A stretch of DNA of 64,000 bases from Rossellomorea vietnamensis (lineage in GTDB: Bacteria; Bacillota; Bacilli; Bacillales; Bacillaceae_B): positions 27,243 to 91,242 of the forward strand of contig NZ_LIXZ01000012.1 in the NCBI RefSeq assembly GCF_001305855.1, read 5' to 3'. The number at the start of each line of letters is the position of its first letter. Positions within the stretch are counted from its first letter, which is position 1. This document shows positions 38,757-47,740 of this stretch, piece by piece. The notes under the pieces are model-generated. The model was not told where the DNA came from, did not search any database, and saw only the letters and a program-made list of their open reading frames with translations. Position numbers and translations under genes: made by a program.

Positions 38757-40925
38757 CTACTGATCCAACTTTAATTTTGCCAAGGCATCAGCTAATGCTG
38801 TATTGACCGGCTCTTCCTTCTGTTGTGTTTTTAAATATTTATTGACATCCCTTTTTGTCGCTTTACTATTCTTTTCTTTTTTTCTTCTATCATTGAATGT
38901 CGATAATTTTTCTCTATGTCCACATGCACAGGTAAACGTCTGCCCTTCCCCTTCTCCTCTTAAGTCCAGGCGTTTATGGCAATTCGGACACCGGGCATTC
39001 GTTTTCTTGCTGATATTTTTCCGGTGACCACATTCCCTGTCTTGGCAAACCAGTTTCTTTCCATGCTTATTTTTGATTTCCAACATTAAATTCCCACAGT
39101 CCGGGCATTTTGTACCTGTCAAGTTATCATGGGTGAATTTTTTAGTTGAATTTTTAATTTCACTGACTGACTTCTTCGTATAATCCTTGATTTCTTTCAG
39201 AAATTCCTGCTTCTGCAGGGATCCATTGGCGATCTTTTCAAGCTTTTGCTCCCACACCGCTGTCAAAGTAGGTGACCTGAGGTCAAGAGGAGCAAGTTCC
39301 AATAGTTGCTTCCCTTTTGATGTTATATGAATATCTTTTCCTTTTGACTCTATTACCCCTGAATTGAAGAGCTTTTCAATAATATCTGCTCTTGTTGCTA
39401 CAGTCCCGAGTCCGCCTGCCTCAGAAATTGTAGCGAGCAGGTCTTTATTGCTTTCTTTCATGAACTTCTTAGGGTTCTCCATGGCAGATAATAAAGTTCC
39501 CTCATTAAATCTGCCTGGAGGATTAGTTTGTCCCTCCGTTTCTTTCATTGAGAGGACCGGGTAGACATCTCCTTCCTCCATTCGGGAAAGGAGTTGGTCT
39601 GCATCAGTGTTATGATCATAGAGTTCTTTCCATCCGGACTCTACAATCCGCTTCCCTTTTGTTTGAAACGTTTCAGACCCGATTGTGGCTTCTACAGTCG
39701 TTTGTTCGTACTGATACGGAGGAAGGAATACGGCTAAGAAACGCTTGACGATTAAATCATATATTTTTCTTTCCCTGTCCTGTAGCTTCTGAAGAAAAGG
39801 TGTTTCCTCCGTCGGGATAATCGCATGATGATCTGTCACCTTTTGATCATCTACATATGCCTTTGACAATTGAACTGAGCCCTGTAACGCTCTGTGGGCC
39901 ATCAGTCGATAAGGTTGAACGTTCACCGCTTTCAATCTGTCCTTAAATGTTGAAACCATATCACTTGATAAATGTTTACTATCTGTTCTCGGGTATGTCA
40001 CTAATTTATGCTGCTCATACAATTTCTGCATGATCAAAAGCGTTTCTTTAGCAGAAAATCCAAAGATTTTATGGGCATCTCTTTGTAATTCAGTCAAATC
40101 ATAAAGGGAAGGTGCATAATTTTTCTTCAATGTTTTCTTCACTGATTGAATGCCGATTTCCTTCCTGCCTTCTAAAGACTCCAAGATTGAGGTGATTTCT
40201 TCTTTGGAAAACGTTCTCGTATCATTGGATTTCCTGTTGGACCACACAAAGGTCCCTTTTTCCGTTACAGCTTGTATCCCGTAAAAGGATTGTGGGATGA
40301 AATTCTTTATTTCTTCCTCCCGCTGGGCAATGATACTGATCGTCGGTGTTTGGACACGTCCGCAAGACAATTGGGCATTGTGCTTGGTTGTCAGCGCTCT
40401 TGTTGCATTCATCCCGACATACCAATCGGCAACGGAGCGTGCCTCGGCGGCAGCATATAAATTTTCGTAACCTTTCGCATCTTTGAGTCTTTCAAACCCA
40501 TCCTTGATGGCTTTGTCTGTGACAGATGAAATCCATAAACGTTTTAATGGCTTATTCACCTTGGCTTTCTCGATGATCCAACGGGCAACAAGCTCCCCTT
40601 CACGACCCGCATCGGTGGCAATGACGATCTCTTTTACATCAGGGCGGTTCATTTGCGCTTTGACCGTGCTGAATTGTTTTCCCGTTTTCTTGATCACAAC
40701 AAGATTAAGGGAGGACGGGAGCATGGGTAGATCTTCAAGATTCCATGATTTATACCGATCATCATAGCTTTCAGGCTCGGCCAGTGTCACCAGATGTCCG
40801 AGGGCCCATGTGACGACAAAATCGTTTCCCTCCAAATATCCGTTTCCATTTTTCGTACACTGAAGTACTCGGGCAATATCTCTACCGACAGAAGGTTTTT
40901 CTGCCAGGACCAAAATCTTTTTCAT
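38757..40925 (-). CDS. topB: DNA topoisomerase III
   Basis: A 722-residue type IA topoisomerase. The Toprim domain is about 1-140 (LAEKPSVGRD, IATDAGREGELVARWI). The catalytic Tyr lies in the LVTYPRTDSKHLS block near 310-320, and the signature is GRVQTPTISII. The C-terminus adds two zinc-ribbon-like modules (CPDCGNLML...CQDRECGH and CPNCHKRLDL...CACGH, about 605-685) and a basic tail. It decatenates DNA by single-strand passage. The length matches B. subtilis TopB. The ATG follows AAAGGA by 7-8 bases. Monocistronic. Confidence 0.96.
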   Translation of the reverse strand: MKKILVLAEKPSVGRDIARVLQCTKNGNGYLEGNDFVVTWALGHLVTLAEPESYDDRYKSWNLEDLPMLPSSLNLVVIKKTGKQFSTVKAQMNRPDVKEIVIATDAGREGELVARWIIEKAKVNKPLKRLWISSVTDKAIKDGFERLKDAKGYENLYAAAEARSVADWYVGMNATRALTTKHNAQLSCGRVQTPTISIIAQREEEIKNFIPQSFYGIQAVTEKGTFVWSNRKSNDTRTFSKEEITSILESLEGRKEIGIQSVKKTLKKNYAPSLYDLTELQRDAHKIFGFSAKETLLIMQKLYEQHKLVTYPRTDSKHLSSDMVSTFKDRLKAVNVQPYRLMAHRALQGSVQLSKAYVDDQKVTDHHAIIPTEETPFLQKLQDRERKIYDLIVKRFLAVFLPPYQYEQTTVEATIGSETFQTKGKRIVESGWKELYDHNTDADQLLSRMEEGDVYPVLSMKETEGQTNPPGRFNEGTLLSAMENPKKFMKESNKDLLATISEAGGLGTVATRADIIEKLFNSGVIESKGKDIHITSKGKQLLELAPLDLRSPTLTAVWEQKLEKIANGSLQKQEFLKEIKDYTKKSVSEIKNSTKKFTHDNLTGTKCPDCGNLMLEIKNKHGKKLVCQDRECGHRKNISKKTNARCPNCHKRLDLRGEGEGQTFTCACGHREKLSTFNDRRKKEKNSKATKRDVNKYLKTQQKEEPVNTALADALAKLKLDQ

Positions 40926-41020
40926 GTAAAAAATCCTTTCATTACCGGATGTATGTTTTATGTCCTTTCTATTTTAACATACAATAAAAGGGGTAGAGTA
41001 TGTTGATTCACGGTAAAGAA

Positions 41021-41051
41021 AAACCCATCACCGGGTCTTGGTGATGGGTTT
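41021..41051 (-). terminator. Second hairpin downstream of cotE
   Basis: A perfect 12-bp stem AAACCCATCACC/GGTGATGGGTTT with a 7-nt loop, followed on the minus strand by TTCTTT. It lies between cotE and topB and probably ends read-through from cotE. Confidence 0.8.
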
Positions 41052-41123
41052 AACACATAAAAAAGAGCATCTGGTCAGATGCCCGGTGTTTCTAACCCAT
41101 ACCCCTCGCTTGCCATTAGCAAG

Positions 41124-41154
41124 AAAAAAACTAGGAAGAGGCCGTCTTCCTAGT
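41124..41154 (-). terminator. cotE terminator
   Basis: Minus strand ACTAGGAAGA, 5-nt loop, TCTTCCTAGT followed by TTTTTT, 6 bp after the cotE stop codon. Confidence 0.9.
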
Positions 41155-41159
41155 AAATA

Positions 41160-41696
41160 TTATTCTTCGTCGCCTTCTAAGAAGTCTGGATCTAACTCTT
41201 CAAATTCTTCATCATCCAAGTCGCAATCCCAGTCTTCATCGTCACAACCTTCAGGATTCACTAGGACACATACTTTAGTTTCTCCGATAACTTCCACCAG
41301 GAATTCACGTTCGACGTGAACGATGATTTTGTTACCGTTCGGTGAAATGACCGCTTCGCAGCAATTTGGCTGTTGCAGTACTCTGGCACATACTTCAATG
41401 TCATCTAAGCAATCTGGATCACGGTATTTTAATTTAATGCAATCTGTATATTCTACTCTTTCGGTTACAACAGATGTCTTTGTGTTGTCACTGTGGGAGT
41501 ACCATACGTTAATTTCGTATGAACCGTGAACTTCAACCTTCTTGCCTACTTTGTGTGCTTCATACTGATGATTAATGATCCAGCAGCCTAAAATGCTCGA
41601 TGGATTATGCGGCGGGCAAATCGTATGATGAGACTGTGTAAATTTACGTCCCTTCGCTACGACCGCTTTAGTAATAATCTCTCTATATTCTGCCAT
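41160..41696 (-). CDS. cotE: Outer spore coat morphogenetic protein CotE
   Basis: A 178-residue CotE. The N-terminus [20 protein letters not shown] is nearly identical to B. subtilis CotE. The middle has the conserved [26 protein letters not shown] and [19 protein letters not shown]. The tail of about 30 residues is strongly acidic (Asp/Glu-rich), as in the family. CotE forms a ring around the forespore and organises the outer coat. The ATG at 41696 follows GAGGAGG. A sigma-E-like -10 (CATACAAT) lies about 105 bp upstream. It has an extra Cys at several positions compared with B. subtilis. Confidence 0.95.
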   Translation of the reverse strand: MAEYREIITKAVVAKGRKFTQSHHTICPPHNPSSILGCWIINHQYEAHKVGKKVEVHGSYEINVWYSHSDNTKTSVVTERVEYTDCIKLKYRDPDCLDDIEVCARVLQQPNCCEAVISPNGNKIIVHVEREFLVEVIGETKVCVLVNPEGCDDEDWDCDLDDEEFEELDPDFLEGDEE

Positions 41697-41799
41697 TCGA
41701 GCGAACCTCCTCATTCATTTTCAATTCATCTTATGCGACTATCTAGGTGTTTGTGCGAGTAAATTTAATTACATGATGGGATTGTTGCTTAGATAATGT

Positions 41800-41828
41800 A
41801 TTGTATGCGAATACCCATTGAATGTTCC
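41800..41828 (-). promoter_or_regulatory. Candidate sigma-E promoter of cotE
   Basis: Minus strand CATACAAT (41800-41807) is a perfect sigma-E -10. A weak -35 (GGAACATT) lies about 13 bp upstream. It fits the known mother-cell expression of cotE. Confidence 0.5.
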
Positions 41829-41869
41829 GGAATGCGCTCGACGGGGACGGTGAAAAAAACGAACAAAAA

Positions 41870-41915
41870 AACGATCTATACAGGAAAGGGATATCCCTTT
41901 CCTGTATAGATCGTT
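41870..41915. terminator. ricA terminator: 46-bp perfect palindrome
   Basis: Left arm 41870-41890, ATAT centre, right arm 41895-41915, with no mismatch. The minus strand continues with six T. It lies 39 bp after the ricA stop codon. Confidence 0.85.
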
Positions 41916-41954
41916 GTGAACTGAAATCGTCTGTCGTTTAATATAATTCTTAAA

Positions 41955-42386
41955 TCAGGAGCAGCTACCAGGGGATGAATTTTTCACATGTGACCCTGTT
42001 TCCCCACGGAGTAAGTCTCCCCCGGTCGTCTCGATAATATGATCTGTTACATTATTCGAAATCACTGAAGCGACGATTTGCAGTAAATCATTCACATCAG
42101 TTTGAGATTCCTTGAATTGTTGAACAACCGGAATCTCATCGATTTCCTTTTCAAGGTTTTCAATTTTCGCCTCCACCATTTTTAGGGCTTCGATTTTCCC
42201 ATAGTGTTGGAAGTTAACGGCTTGTTTTTGTAAACTCTTGATGCTTGCGATCATTTCACGGACTTTTTGATTTTCATGGATCTGTGATTCCGCCCGCTTA
42301 AAGAAATCCACTTCTTCCGTTTCAGCAATCATTGTTGCAAGTTCCTCTGCACGCTTCATAATATCGTCTTTTGTATACTTTGCCAT
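41955..42386 (-). CDS. ricA: RicA/YmcA family regulatory protein
   Basis: A 143-residue helical protein of the DUF964/YlbF-YmcA family, one of three subunits of the Y-complex (RicAFT) that binds Fe-S clusters and helps RNase Y process mRNAs; it also promotes sporulation and biofilm phosphorelay signalling. A coiled-coil region spans about 30-90, and the C-terminus ends in a Cys (SPGSCS), as in Bacillus RicA. GAGGTG precedes the ATG. It is 1 bp after miaB, so the two are translationally linked. The miaB-ymcA-cotE order matches B. subtilis. Confidence 0.93.
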   Translation of the reverse strand: MAKYTKDDIMKRAEELATMIAETEEVDFFKRAESQIHENQKVREMIASIKSLQKQAVNFQHYGKIEALKMVEAKIENLEKEIDEIPVVQQFKESQTDVNDLLQIVASVISNNVTDHIIETTGGDLLRGETGSHVKNSSPGSCS

Positions 42387-42387
42387 A

Positions 42388-43953
42388 TTATTTCACCTCT
42401 ACCGCTTCCTGGAATTCTGTTCCAATTTGGCCTTCTCCTACCATTTCCCCATCCAATGACCAGGACTTGGCATCTGTGATCTTTACTTTCACTATTTTCC
42501 CAATGGCTGTTTTAGGAGCCTTGAAGTTTACGAGCTTACTGCGTCTTGTGTAGCCTGCCAGAATGTCTGGATTTTTCTTACTTTCCCCATCCACAAGCAC
42601 TTCAACGATTTGGCCCGTATATTTCTTCATTGCATCGGCAGAATACTCTTTCACAACTGCATTCAGCCTTTGTAGGCGTTCTTTCTTCACTTCCATCGGC
42701 ACGTTGTCATTCATCTTTGCTGCAGGGGTACCTTCCCGTGGAGAGTAGATGTAAGTGTATGCCGATTCAAAGCCAACTTCCTTATATAAAGAAAGAGTTT
42801 CTTCGAATTGGTCATTGGTTTCATTTGGGTAACCAACGATAATATCTGTCGTAAGCGCCACGTCCGGCATGGCTTTTTTAATTTTACCCACTAATTCCAG
42901 GAATTGTTCCCTGGTATATTTTCGTGCCATGATTTTCAGAACGTCTGTCGAACCTGATTGAACAGGTAAATGAATGTGCTCGACCAGATTTCCTTTCTTG
43001 GCAAGCACTTCGATTAAATGATCATCGAAATCTCTTGGATGACTGGTAGTGAACCGGATACGTGGAATATTTACCTTACGAAGATCATCCATTAAGTCTC
43101 CCAATCCATACTGAAGGTCTTCAATATCCTTCCCGTATGCGTTGACGTTTTGTCCAAGGAGAGTGATTTCCTGATATCCCTGTGCAGCCAGATGACGGAC
43201 TTCCTGAATGATTTCTTCAGGACGGCGGCTTCTTTCTTTCCCCCGTGTATATGGCACGATACAGTATGTACAGAACTTGTCACAGCCATACATGATATTC
43301 ACCCATGCCTTGATATTGCCCCGGCGGACCTTCGGAAGGTTCTCAATGACGTCTCCTTCTTTTGACCACACCTCAACGACCATCGCCTTAGACATATAAG
43401 CATCAGATAATATTTGAGGAAGACGATGAATATTATGCGTTCCAAAGATCATGTCCACCTGTTGATACGTTTTCAGGATTTTGTTGACAACCGATTCTTC
43501 CTGGGACATACATCCGCATACTCCAATTAATAGATCAGGCTTTTCTCGTTTCAGATGTTTCAGATGGCCTAATTCGCCGAACACCTTATTCTCCGCATTT
43601 TCACGGATGGCACATGTATTCAATAGGATGACATCCGCATCCTCTGTCGAGTTCGTCGCTTCATAGCCGAGTGCCATGAAAATCCCTGCCATGACTTCTG
43701 TATCATGTTCATTCATTTGACACCCATATGTTCGGATATAGAATTTCTTGCCTTCCCCAAGACCTCTGAATTGATCATCGATGGTGAAGTCATTATGATA
43801 TTGGATTTCTTCCTTCCCACGCTTCTTAGCATCTTTTAACGACGGTGGGATATAGACACTTTCAAAGTACTTGCTGTAATCCTTATCAGATTTTTGGTCT
43901 GCTGGAGATACAGACTTTGATTGTTGTCCATGTTTTCGCTGTTCTTCGTTCAT
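42388..43953 (-). CDS. miaB: tRNA-2-methylthio-N6-dimethylallyladenosine synthase
   Basis: A 521-residue radical-SAM methylthiotransferase that completes ms2i6A37 on the product of MiaA. The N-terminal UPF0004 domain has three Cys for the auxiliary cluster ([26 protein letters not shown]). The radical-SAM motif CDKFCTYC lies in the centre, followed by [10 protein letters not shown], and a C-terminal TRAM domain covers about 435-500. The ATG at 43953 follows AAAGGGG and matches the B. subtilis start; a longer reading would add 26 unrelated residues. It leads the miaB-ricA unit. Confidence 0.96.
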   Translation of the reverse strand: MNEEQRKHGQQSKSVSPADQKSDKDYSKYFESVYIPPSLKDAKKRGKEEIQYHNDFTIDDQFRGLGEGKKFYIRTYGCQMNEHDTEVMAGIFMALGYEATNSTEDADVILLNTCAIRENAENKVFGELGHLKHLKREKPDLLIGVCGCMSQEESVVNKILKTYQQVDMIFGTHNIHRLPQILSDAYMSKAMVVEVWSKEGDVIENLPKVRRGNIKAWVNIMYGCDKFCTYCIVPYTRGKERSRRPEEIIQEVRHLAAQGYQEITLLGQNVNAYGKDIEDLQYGLGDLMDDLRKVNIPRIRFTTSHPRDFDDHLIEVLAKKGNLVEHIHLPVQSGSTDVLKIMARKYTREQFLELVGKIKKAMPDVALTTDIIVGYPNETNDQFEETLSLYKEVGFESAYTYIYSPREGTPAAKMNDNVPMEVKKERLQRLNAVVKEYSADAMKKYTGQIVEVLVDGESKKNPDILAGYTRRSKLVNFKAPKTAIGKIVKVKITDAKSWSLDGEMVGEGQIGTEFQEAVEVK

Positions 43954-44342
43954 GAATAATCCCCTTTCTACCTCTATAACCAAACCGTTTTCTTCTATAT
44001 ATATAGCCGGCCGAATTAACAGGATATACATTGTTGCACATTACTATAGTATAAAGGTTTTCAACCCTACATACAATAGAGTCGCTTAAGTGTTGAAAAA
44101 TGTTTCATTCCTATTTTAGCTAGTAAATCTACTGTACTATGATCGTATTATCTCATATATATTCTCTATATTCTTCTTTCGGCTACCCAAAGACATTCAT
44201 CAATCGACATATCCCTAAGCAATGCTCAACTACCAATTATGTACCTGAAATCTATTTTTTTCGTTTTAGGCTAGAAGCTCAATCGAATATTCCCTTATGA
44301 ACGTATGATAATTAGTAGTAAATTGTAAAGGAGTGTTAAATA
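43954..44342. other. Gene-free stretch between miaB and the spore-surface island
   Basis: About 390 bp, AT-rich. It must hold the leftward miaB promoter and the rightward promoter for the CotY/CotZ-like gene. CGTATGATA before the latter is one base off a sigma-K -10 but lacks a clear -35. No further gene or strong repeat is seen. Confidence 0.5.
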
Positions 44343-44921
44343 ATGAGTTATAGTCAGAAATCAAATGCTCAGGACACCTATTTCCATGAAGATTATCAAA
44401 AGCACAAATGCCCTGACTCCCGTTCCAGGCATTATGAACATTGTGTCGAAGACGTTCTAGAAGCCATCCTTGAAGCTCAGAAAAAAGCAAAAAAAGACCA
44501 CGGCTGTGATACTTCGTGTAAAAAGTCGATAGAAGATTTACTTTGTGAAAAAAAGAAACACAAAAAGAATACCATCCCGTTTATTTTATATTGTGGATGC
44601 GAGCCATTTAAGGGCACTGGTGTTACAACCTATCATTGTCATTCAAAAAAGAAAAAAGCATTCAAATGCATTGAAACCTATGTCTTCAAAATAATAGACC
44701 TGGATTATAAATGTGCGACCCTTGAATTATTGACATTTAAATCGGACCATAAAGGAGACGATTCTCACCATCATCATGATAATAAGTGTGCACTCTCTTC
44801 ACCTTGTAAGCAGATCGACCACAAAAGTGTGGAGGATTTGATGGATACCGGGATATGTATAACAGTTGACTTGTCTTGTTTCTGTGCGATTACCTGCCTG
44901 CCTGCCGTCCATTTATACTAA
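44343..44921 (+). CDS. CotY/CotZ-like spore coat protein
   Basis: A 192-residue Cys- and His-rich protein of the CotY/CotZ/ExsY group. Family features are the early HCVEDVLEAILEAQKKA helix, CKKSIEDLL, IPFILYCGCEPFKGTGV, the IETYVFKIIDLDYKCATLELL block and the C-terminal TGICITVDLSCFCAITCLPAV. Relatives form the outermost crust or exosporium basal layer by disulfide-linked assembly. An unusual HHHH-containing insert lies near 145. AAGGAG precedes the ATG. Monocistronic, with a strong terminator. It opens the spore-surface island. Confidence 0.88.
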   Translation: MSYSQKSNAQDTYFHEDYQKHKCPDSRSRHYEHCVEDVLEAILEAQKKAKKDHGCDTSCKKSIEDLLCEKKKHKKNTIPFILYCGCEPFKGTGVTTYHCHSKKKKAFKCIETYVFKIIDLDYKCATLELLTFKSDHKGDDSHHHHDNKCALSSPCKQIDHKSVEDLMDTGICITVDLSCFCAITCLPAVHLY

Positions 44922-44928
44922 TTTCCGC

Positions 44929-44962
44929 AAAAAAAGGTGAACGAAAATCGTTCACCTTTTTT
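44929..44962. terminator. Bidirectional terminator
   Basis: AAAAAAGGTGAACGA with its complement around a short loop, A-run and T-run on opposite sides, between two convergent genes. Confidence 0.9.
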
Positions 44963-45348
44963 CATCCTCCAAACGCCTCAAGCAAATCGTCGATTTCTTT
45001 CAATCCTACGGTAGTATGATCCTGTTTTTTTCGACTCATGATGGTACATTCGTTCGAGCTTTTAGAGGCATCATATCCATTTTGAAGAAGAAGTCTTTTT
45101 AAATTTGATAATTCTTCTAGTATGGCATGATCTGATGCAACGTTAACTTGAACAGTTTTAGAGTGGTGCAAGTAGTTATGCAAAGCAGAAAAAATAAAAT
45201 GACTCAACGTATTGTTTTTAGAATGATAGGCGATTTGCTCATGAATCTTAGAGGTGACGGCTTCTGTTTCCCCTGTTTTAACATTTATGAAATTCTCGGG
45301 GATTGTAAGAATCGTTTCCTGAAAGTAATCTGAATATTTCCTAGACAT
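44962..45348 (-). CDS. Small partner of the ParM-like protein (candidate ParR/adaptor)
   Basis: A 128-residue protein directly after the actin-like gene (13 bp). The first ~75 residues mix strands and helices (SDYFQETILTIPENF; HFIFSALHNYLHHS). A short central region has a leucine-rich helix (ILEELSNLKRLLLQNG). The tail ends in an acidic helix (GLKEIDDLLEAFGG), the type of short C-terminal helix by which ParR-type adaptors hold actin filament ends. I do not recognise a Pfam family. Size, position and tail suggest the DNA- or cargo-binding partner of the upstream ParM-like protein; this is inference. The ATG at 45348 follows AAAGG; two earlier ATGs abut that site. Confidence 0.65.
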   Translation of the reverse strand: MSRKYSDYFQETILTIPENFINVKTGETEAVTSKIHEQIAYHSKNNTLSHFIFSALHNYLHHSKTVQVNVASDHAILEELSNLKRLLLQNGYDASKSSNECTIMSRKKQDHTTVGLKEIDDLLEAFGG

Positions 45349-45360
45349 GCCCATCATCCT

Positions 45361-46542
45361 TTAGCTTTTTGTATATTCAATATGTGAAGGATTGTTTTTT
45401 AATTGATTTAACTTTGCAAGGATAATCAATCCTGATACATTTAATGTTTCCATATTTTGCGGGAAGAATAATTCAATGGGGCGTCCTCTTTCTGCCCATT
45501 TCACGGCCGCTTCCCTGATATGGGATTCGGCTATTTTTGCGGCACCGCCTACTGCAATATATTTGACTGCCCCTTTGATTTCATTTGAACTGTTTCTAAC
45601 CCTGTCAAAATGTTCCAGATATTTAATCGCCAATGATTTCAACTGTGGAATGATATATTTACTAATATCCTTTTTCACACCTGCGAATGGTTCTACATAC
45701 CACTCTGATTGACCGGCCACAAGTTTTTCTTCAAGTTCAGATCTTGAATCGAACTTATATAACTCATATTTACTGACCTTCTGTATGATATGATCTAAAA
45801 ACTGGTTAATCCCAAATGGCTCACCCTCAATGGATGCCACTGGCTTATTGTTTTTGATTCCCACAAAATCGACTGAGTCCCCCCCAAGATCACCAATGAG
45901 GATTCCCTTGGCAGAATCCTGTAAAAGAGATTCATCTTTAACCCCCAGTGTCTCACTATCCCGTGTTAACGCCAGGTAGGCACAGGCTCCTTCAGCACCG
46001 ATAATGGTATTTTTAATTTGAAGTCTTACAACAATTTCTTTAGGGGCGATCATTCCTGGCACCTTATGGAGGTACACGGTATGAGTACCGATTAGACGGC
46101 TTTTCAATGTATCTTTCCGTTCTTTATATTGAGTAGTTGGCAATGAAACCGCCAATTGATCGATTTCAAAGGTGACATCTGTGTCAGATTGATTGTTCAT
46201 TACAGCATGATGGGCCAACAAGCCAAATAAAAGGGTGTAAGTACGGTCTTCATCTACTTTCTGATTATTAAAAGATGTTAAACTCACATTACGCTGTCTT
46301 GCTGCTGCTTTGCCGATATAGAAGATATCTCTCTTCTCATGCAACGCTGAACTGTTCACTTCCACAATCAAATTGTCTCCTAATAAAACATCCTCATCAT
46401 CGTAAGGTTTCTCATAAAATTCCTCATCATATAAAGCAATTGCGTTTGGCATGAAATACTCTGTCGTTTCACCTTTTGTTGAAACAATCGCTTTATAAAA
46501 GCTGTTCCCTAAGTCCACAGCAACATAATTATGCCTATCCAT
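45361..46542 (-). CDS. ParM/Alp7A-like actin family ATPase
   Basis: A 393-residue actin-fold protein. Visible are phosphate-1 VAVDLGNSFYKAIV (about 7-20), phosphate-2 ILIGDLGGDSVDFVG (about 215-230) and the adenosine motif KYIAVGGAAKIAE (about 325-337). This pattern is typical of ParM/StbA-type segregation actins of plasmids and phages rather than of MreB, FtsA or DnaK. It is followed by a small partner gene and preceded by inverted and direct repeats. No plasmid replication or partition gene is near. GGAGGAGG precedes the ATG. Function in a chromosomal spore-gene island is unknown. Confidence 0.82.
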   Translation of the reverse strand: MDRHNYVAVDLGNSFYKAIVSTKGETTEYFMPNAIALYDEEFYEKPYDDEDVLLGDNLIVEVNSSALHEKRDIFYIGKAAARQRNVSLTSFNNQKVDEDRTYTLLFGLLAHHAVMNNQSDTDVTFEIDQLAVSLPTTQYKERKDTLKSRLIGTHTVYLHKVPGMIAPKEIVVRLQIKNTIIGAEGACAYLALTRDSETLGVKDESLLQDSAKGILIGDLGGDSVDFVGIKNNKPVASIEGEPFGINQFLDHIIQKVSKYELYKFDSRSELEEKLVAGQSEWYVEPFAGVKKDISKYIIPQLKSLAIKYLEHFDRVRNSSNEIKGAVKYIAVGGAAKIAESHIREAAVKWAERGRPIELFFPQNMETLNVSGLIILAKLNQLKNNPSHIEYTKS

Positions 46543-46606
46543 TCCATCCTCCTCCTTCCCTAAAGCTTATGCCGGGATAGAAAACATCTGTGCACGTACC
46601 CAGTCA

Positions 46607-46718
46607 TAAATTTCCGTGGCAGTAACGGAAAATGGAAGAGCGCTCTTTCTACTAAAATGATTTTCCCTAGTAAATTTCCACTCTTATACTGATTCATATA
46701 TCCACTCTTAATAGATTC
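46607..46718. repeat. Repeat cluster upstream of the ParM-like gene
   Basis: An inverted repeat TTTCCGT-N7-ACGGAAA (46611-46631), two copies of TAAATTTCC (46607-46615, 46671-46679) and two copies of TCCACTCTTA followed by GATTC (46677-46695, 46701-46718). Together they lie 65-176 bp before the ParM-like start codon, where plasmid parC sites sit. Confidence 0.5.
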
Positions 46719-46733
46719 GCCCCGCATATTATA
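46704..46733 (+). promoter_or_regulatory. Candidate sigma-K promoter of the first SPOCS gene
   Basis: CATATTATA (46725-46733) matches the sigma-K -10 CATANNNTA exactly; AC occurs 19 bp upstream, a little farther than the usual 16-17. It overlaps the direct repeat. Confidence 0.45.
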
Positions 46734-46775
46734 AAGTGTAGTTTAAATATTGTTTATTAAATAGGAGGAAAAAAA

Positions 46776-47543
46776 ATGAGTGATTATAATAAGAGTAAAA
46801 ATTGTGTGAACGTAGATAAGTCTGCTTCACTCGATCACTGTGACAACACAACAGTCGATCCCATTCTAACCCCGGCAGGTGAAAGAATTGTCCATGTTCC
46901 AGTAGATTTAGGAGTATATCGTGTATCAAGTAACCTTGAGGCACACATTAAATTTCCTGAGCCTGTGATGGAAATCAAAGATGTAAAAAAGAAAGTCGAA
47001 ATTGTACAATGCCGTTTAATGACGATTCCAACAAGCAATGGCGACTTCAGTGAAGATGGTGCACAATTTCCTCTGCTATTATCAGGGTATGTGCGCAAGA
47101 ACATTCAATACGCAACACCATGTGGAGGATCTGGATTCGATGGTTCCTGTATATCTTCTGACATTAAATCATTAACGGTCCGCGTCCCTTTTAAATGCAT
47201 GACTACGATTACCCTGGATTCTCCAGTCCAGCTCCCAAGAACAAATAACCGTCAGGAATTTGACTTCTTTAGAGCTCAAGACTTAGGGACAGGCTATCCA
47301 GAGAAGGATCAATATTTATCAAATGATATTTCTCAATTCCATCAATACAGCAATCAATACTACAATCAACTTCCTTATTGTGAATTGCTTTCAAGCAGCA
47401 TTTTAGAGTGGGATGAATCAACAGATCGTGTATCCGAAGGTCCTGTAGGTGAAGGATATTTCTACAATATGCTAGAAAAAATGTCCCTCAACTTTACCAT
47501 TAAAGTATTACAAAAACAGCAAATCCGTCTTACTGCAGAATAA
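46776..47543 (+). CDS. SPOCS (DUF3794)/CsxC-like spore surface protein 1
   Basis: A 255-residue soluble protein. The region about 35-160 resembles the SPOCS/DUF3794 beta-domain (VPVDLGVYRVSSNLEAHIKFPEP split in parts, then VRKNIQYATPC) found in SipL and in CsxC-type exosporium proteins. The C-terminal half has RQEFDFF, GYPEKD, QYYNQLPYCELLSS and EWDE, which recur in the next gene. No signal peptide; such proteins assemble in the mother cell. AGGAGG precedes the ATG. A sigma-K-like -10 lies 43 bp upstream, and a strong terminator follows. Confidence 0.78.
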   Translation: MSDYNKSKNCVNVDKSASLDHCDNTTVDPILTPAGERIVHVPVDLGVYRVSSNLEAHIKFPEPVMEIKDVKKKVEIVQCRLMTIPTSNGDFSEDGAQFPLLLSGYVRKNIQYATPCGGSGFDGSCISSDIKSLTVRVPFKCMTTITLDSPVQLPRTNNRQEFDFFRAQDLGTGYPEKDQYLSNDISQFHQYSNQYYNQLPYCELLSSSILEWDESTDRVSEGPVGEGYFYNMLEKMSLNFTIKVLQKQQIRLTAE

Positions 47544-47564
47544 GCAGTAACCTAGTATCATCAG

Positions 47565-47602
47565 CACTCCCCCTCCTGTTATCGATAACCGGAGGAGGAG
47601 TG
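47565..47602 (+). terminator. Terminator after SPOCS gene 1
   Basis: CACTCCCCCTCC with GGAGGAGGAGTG (one mismatch) extended by the inner palindrome GTTATCGATAAC, followed by TATTTTCTTTC. Confidence 0.88.
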
Positions 47603-47740
47603 TATTTTCTTTCTGTACAACATTCGCATCAGTATTTATTGCAGGCTTTCCATAATTAGTCTCTATACATATAGGCTCAGGCCCAAACAACTATCAATTC
47701 ACATCATAAGATGGCATTATCTTGCTTTAGGAGGCCCCTT

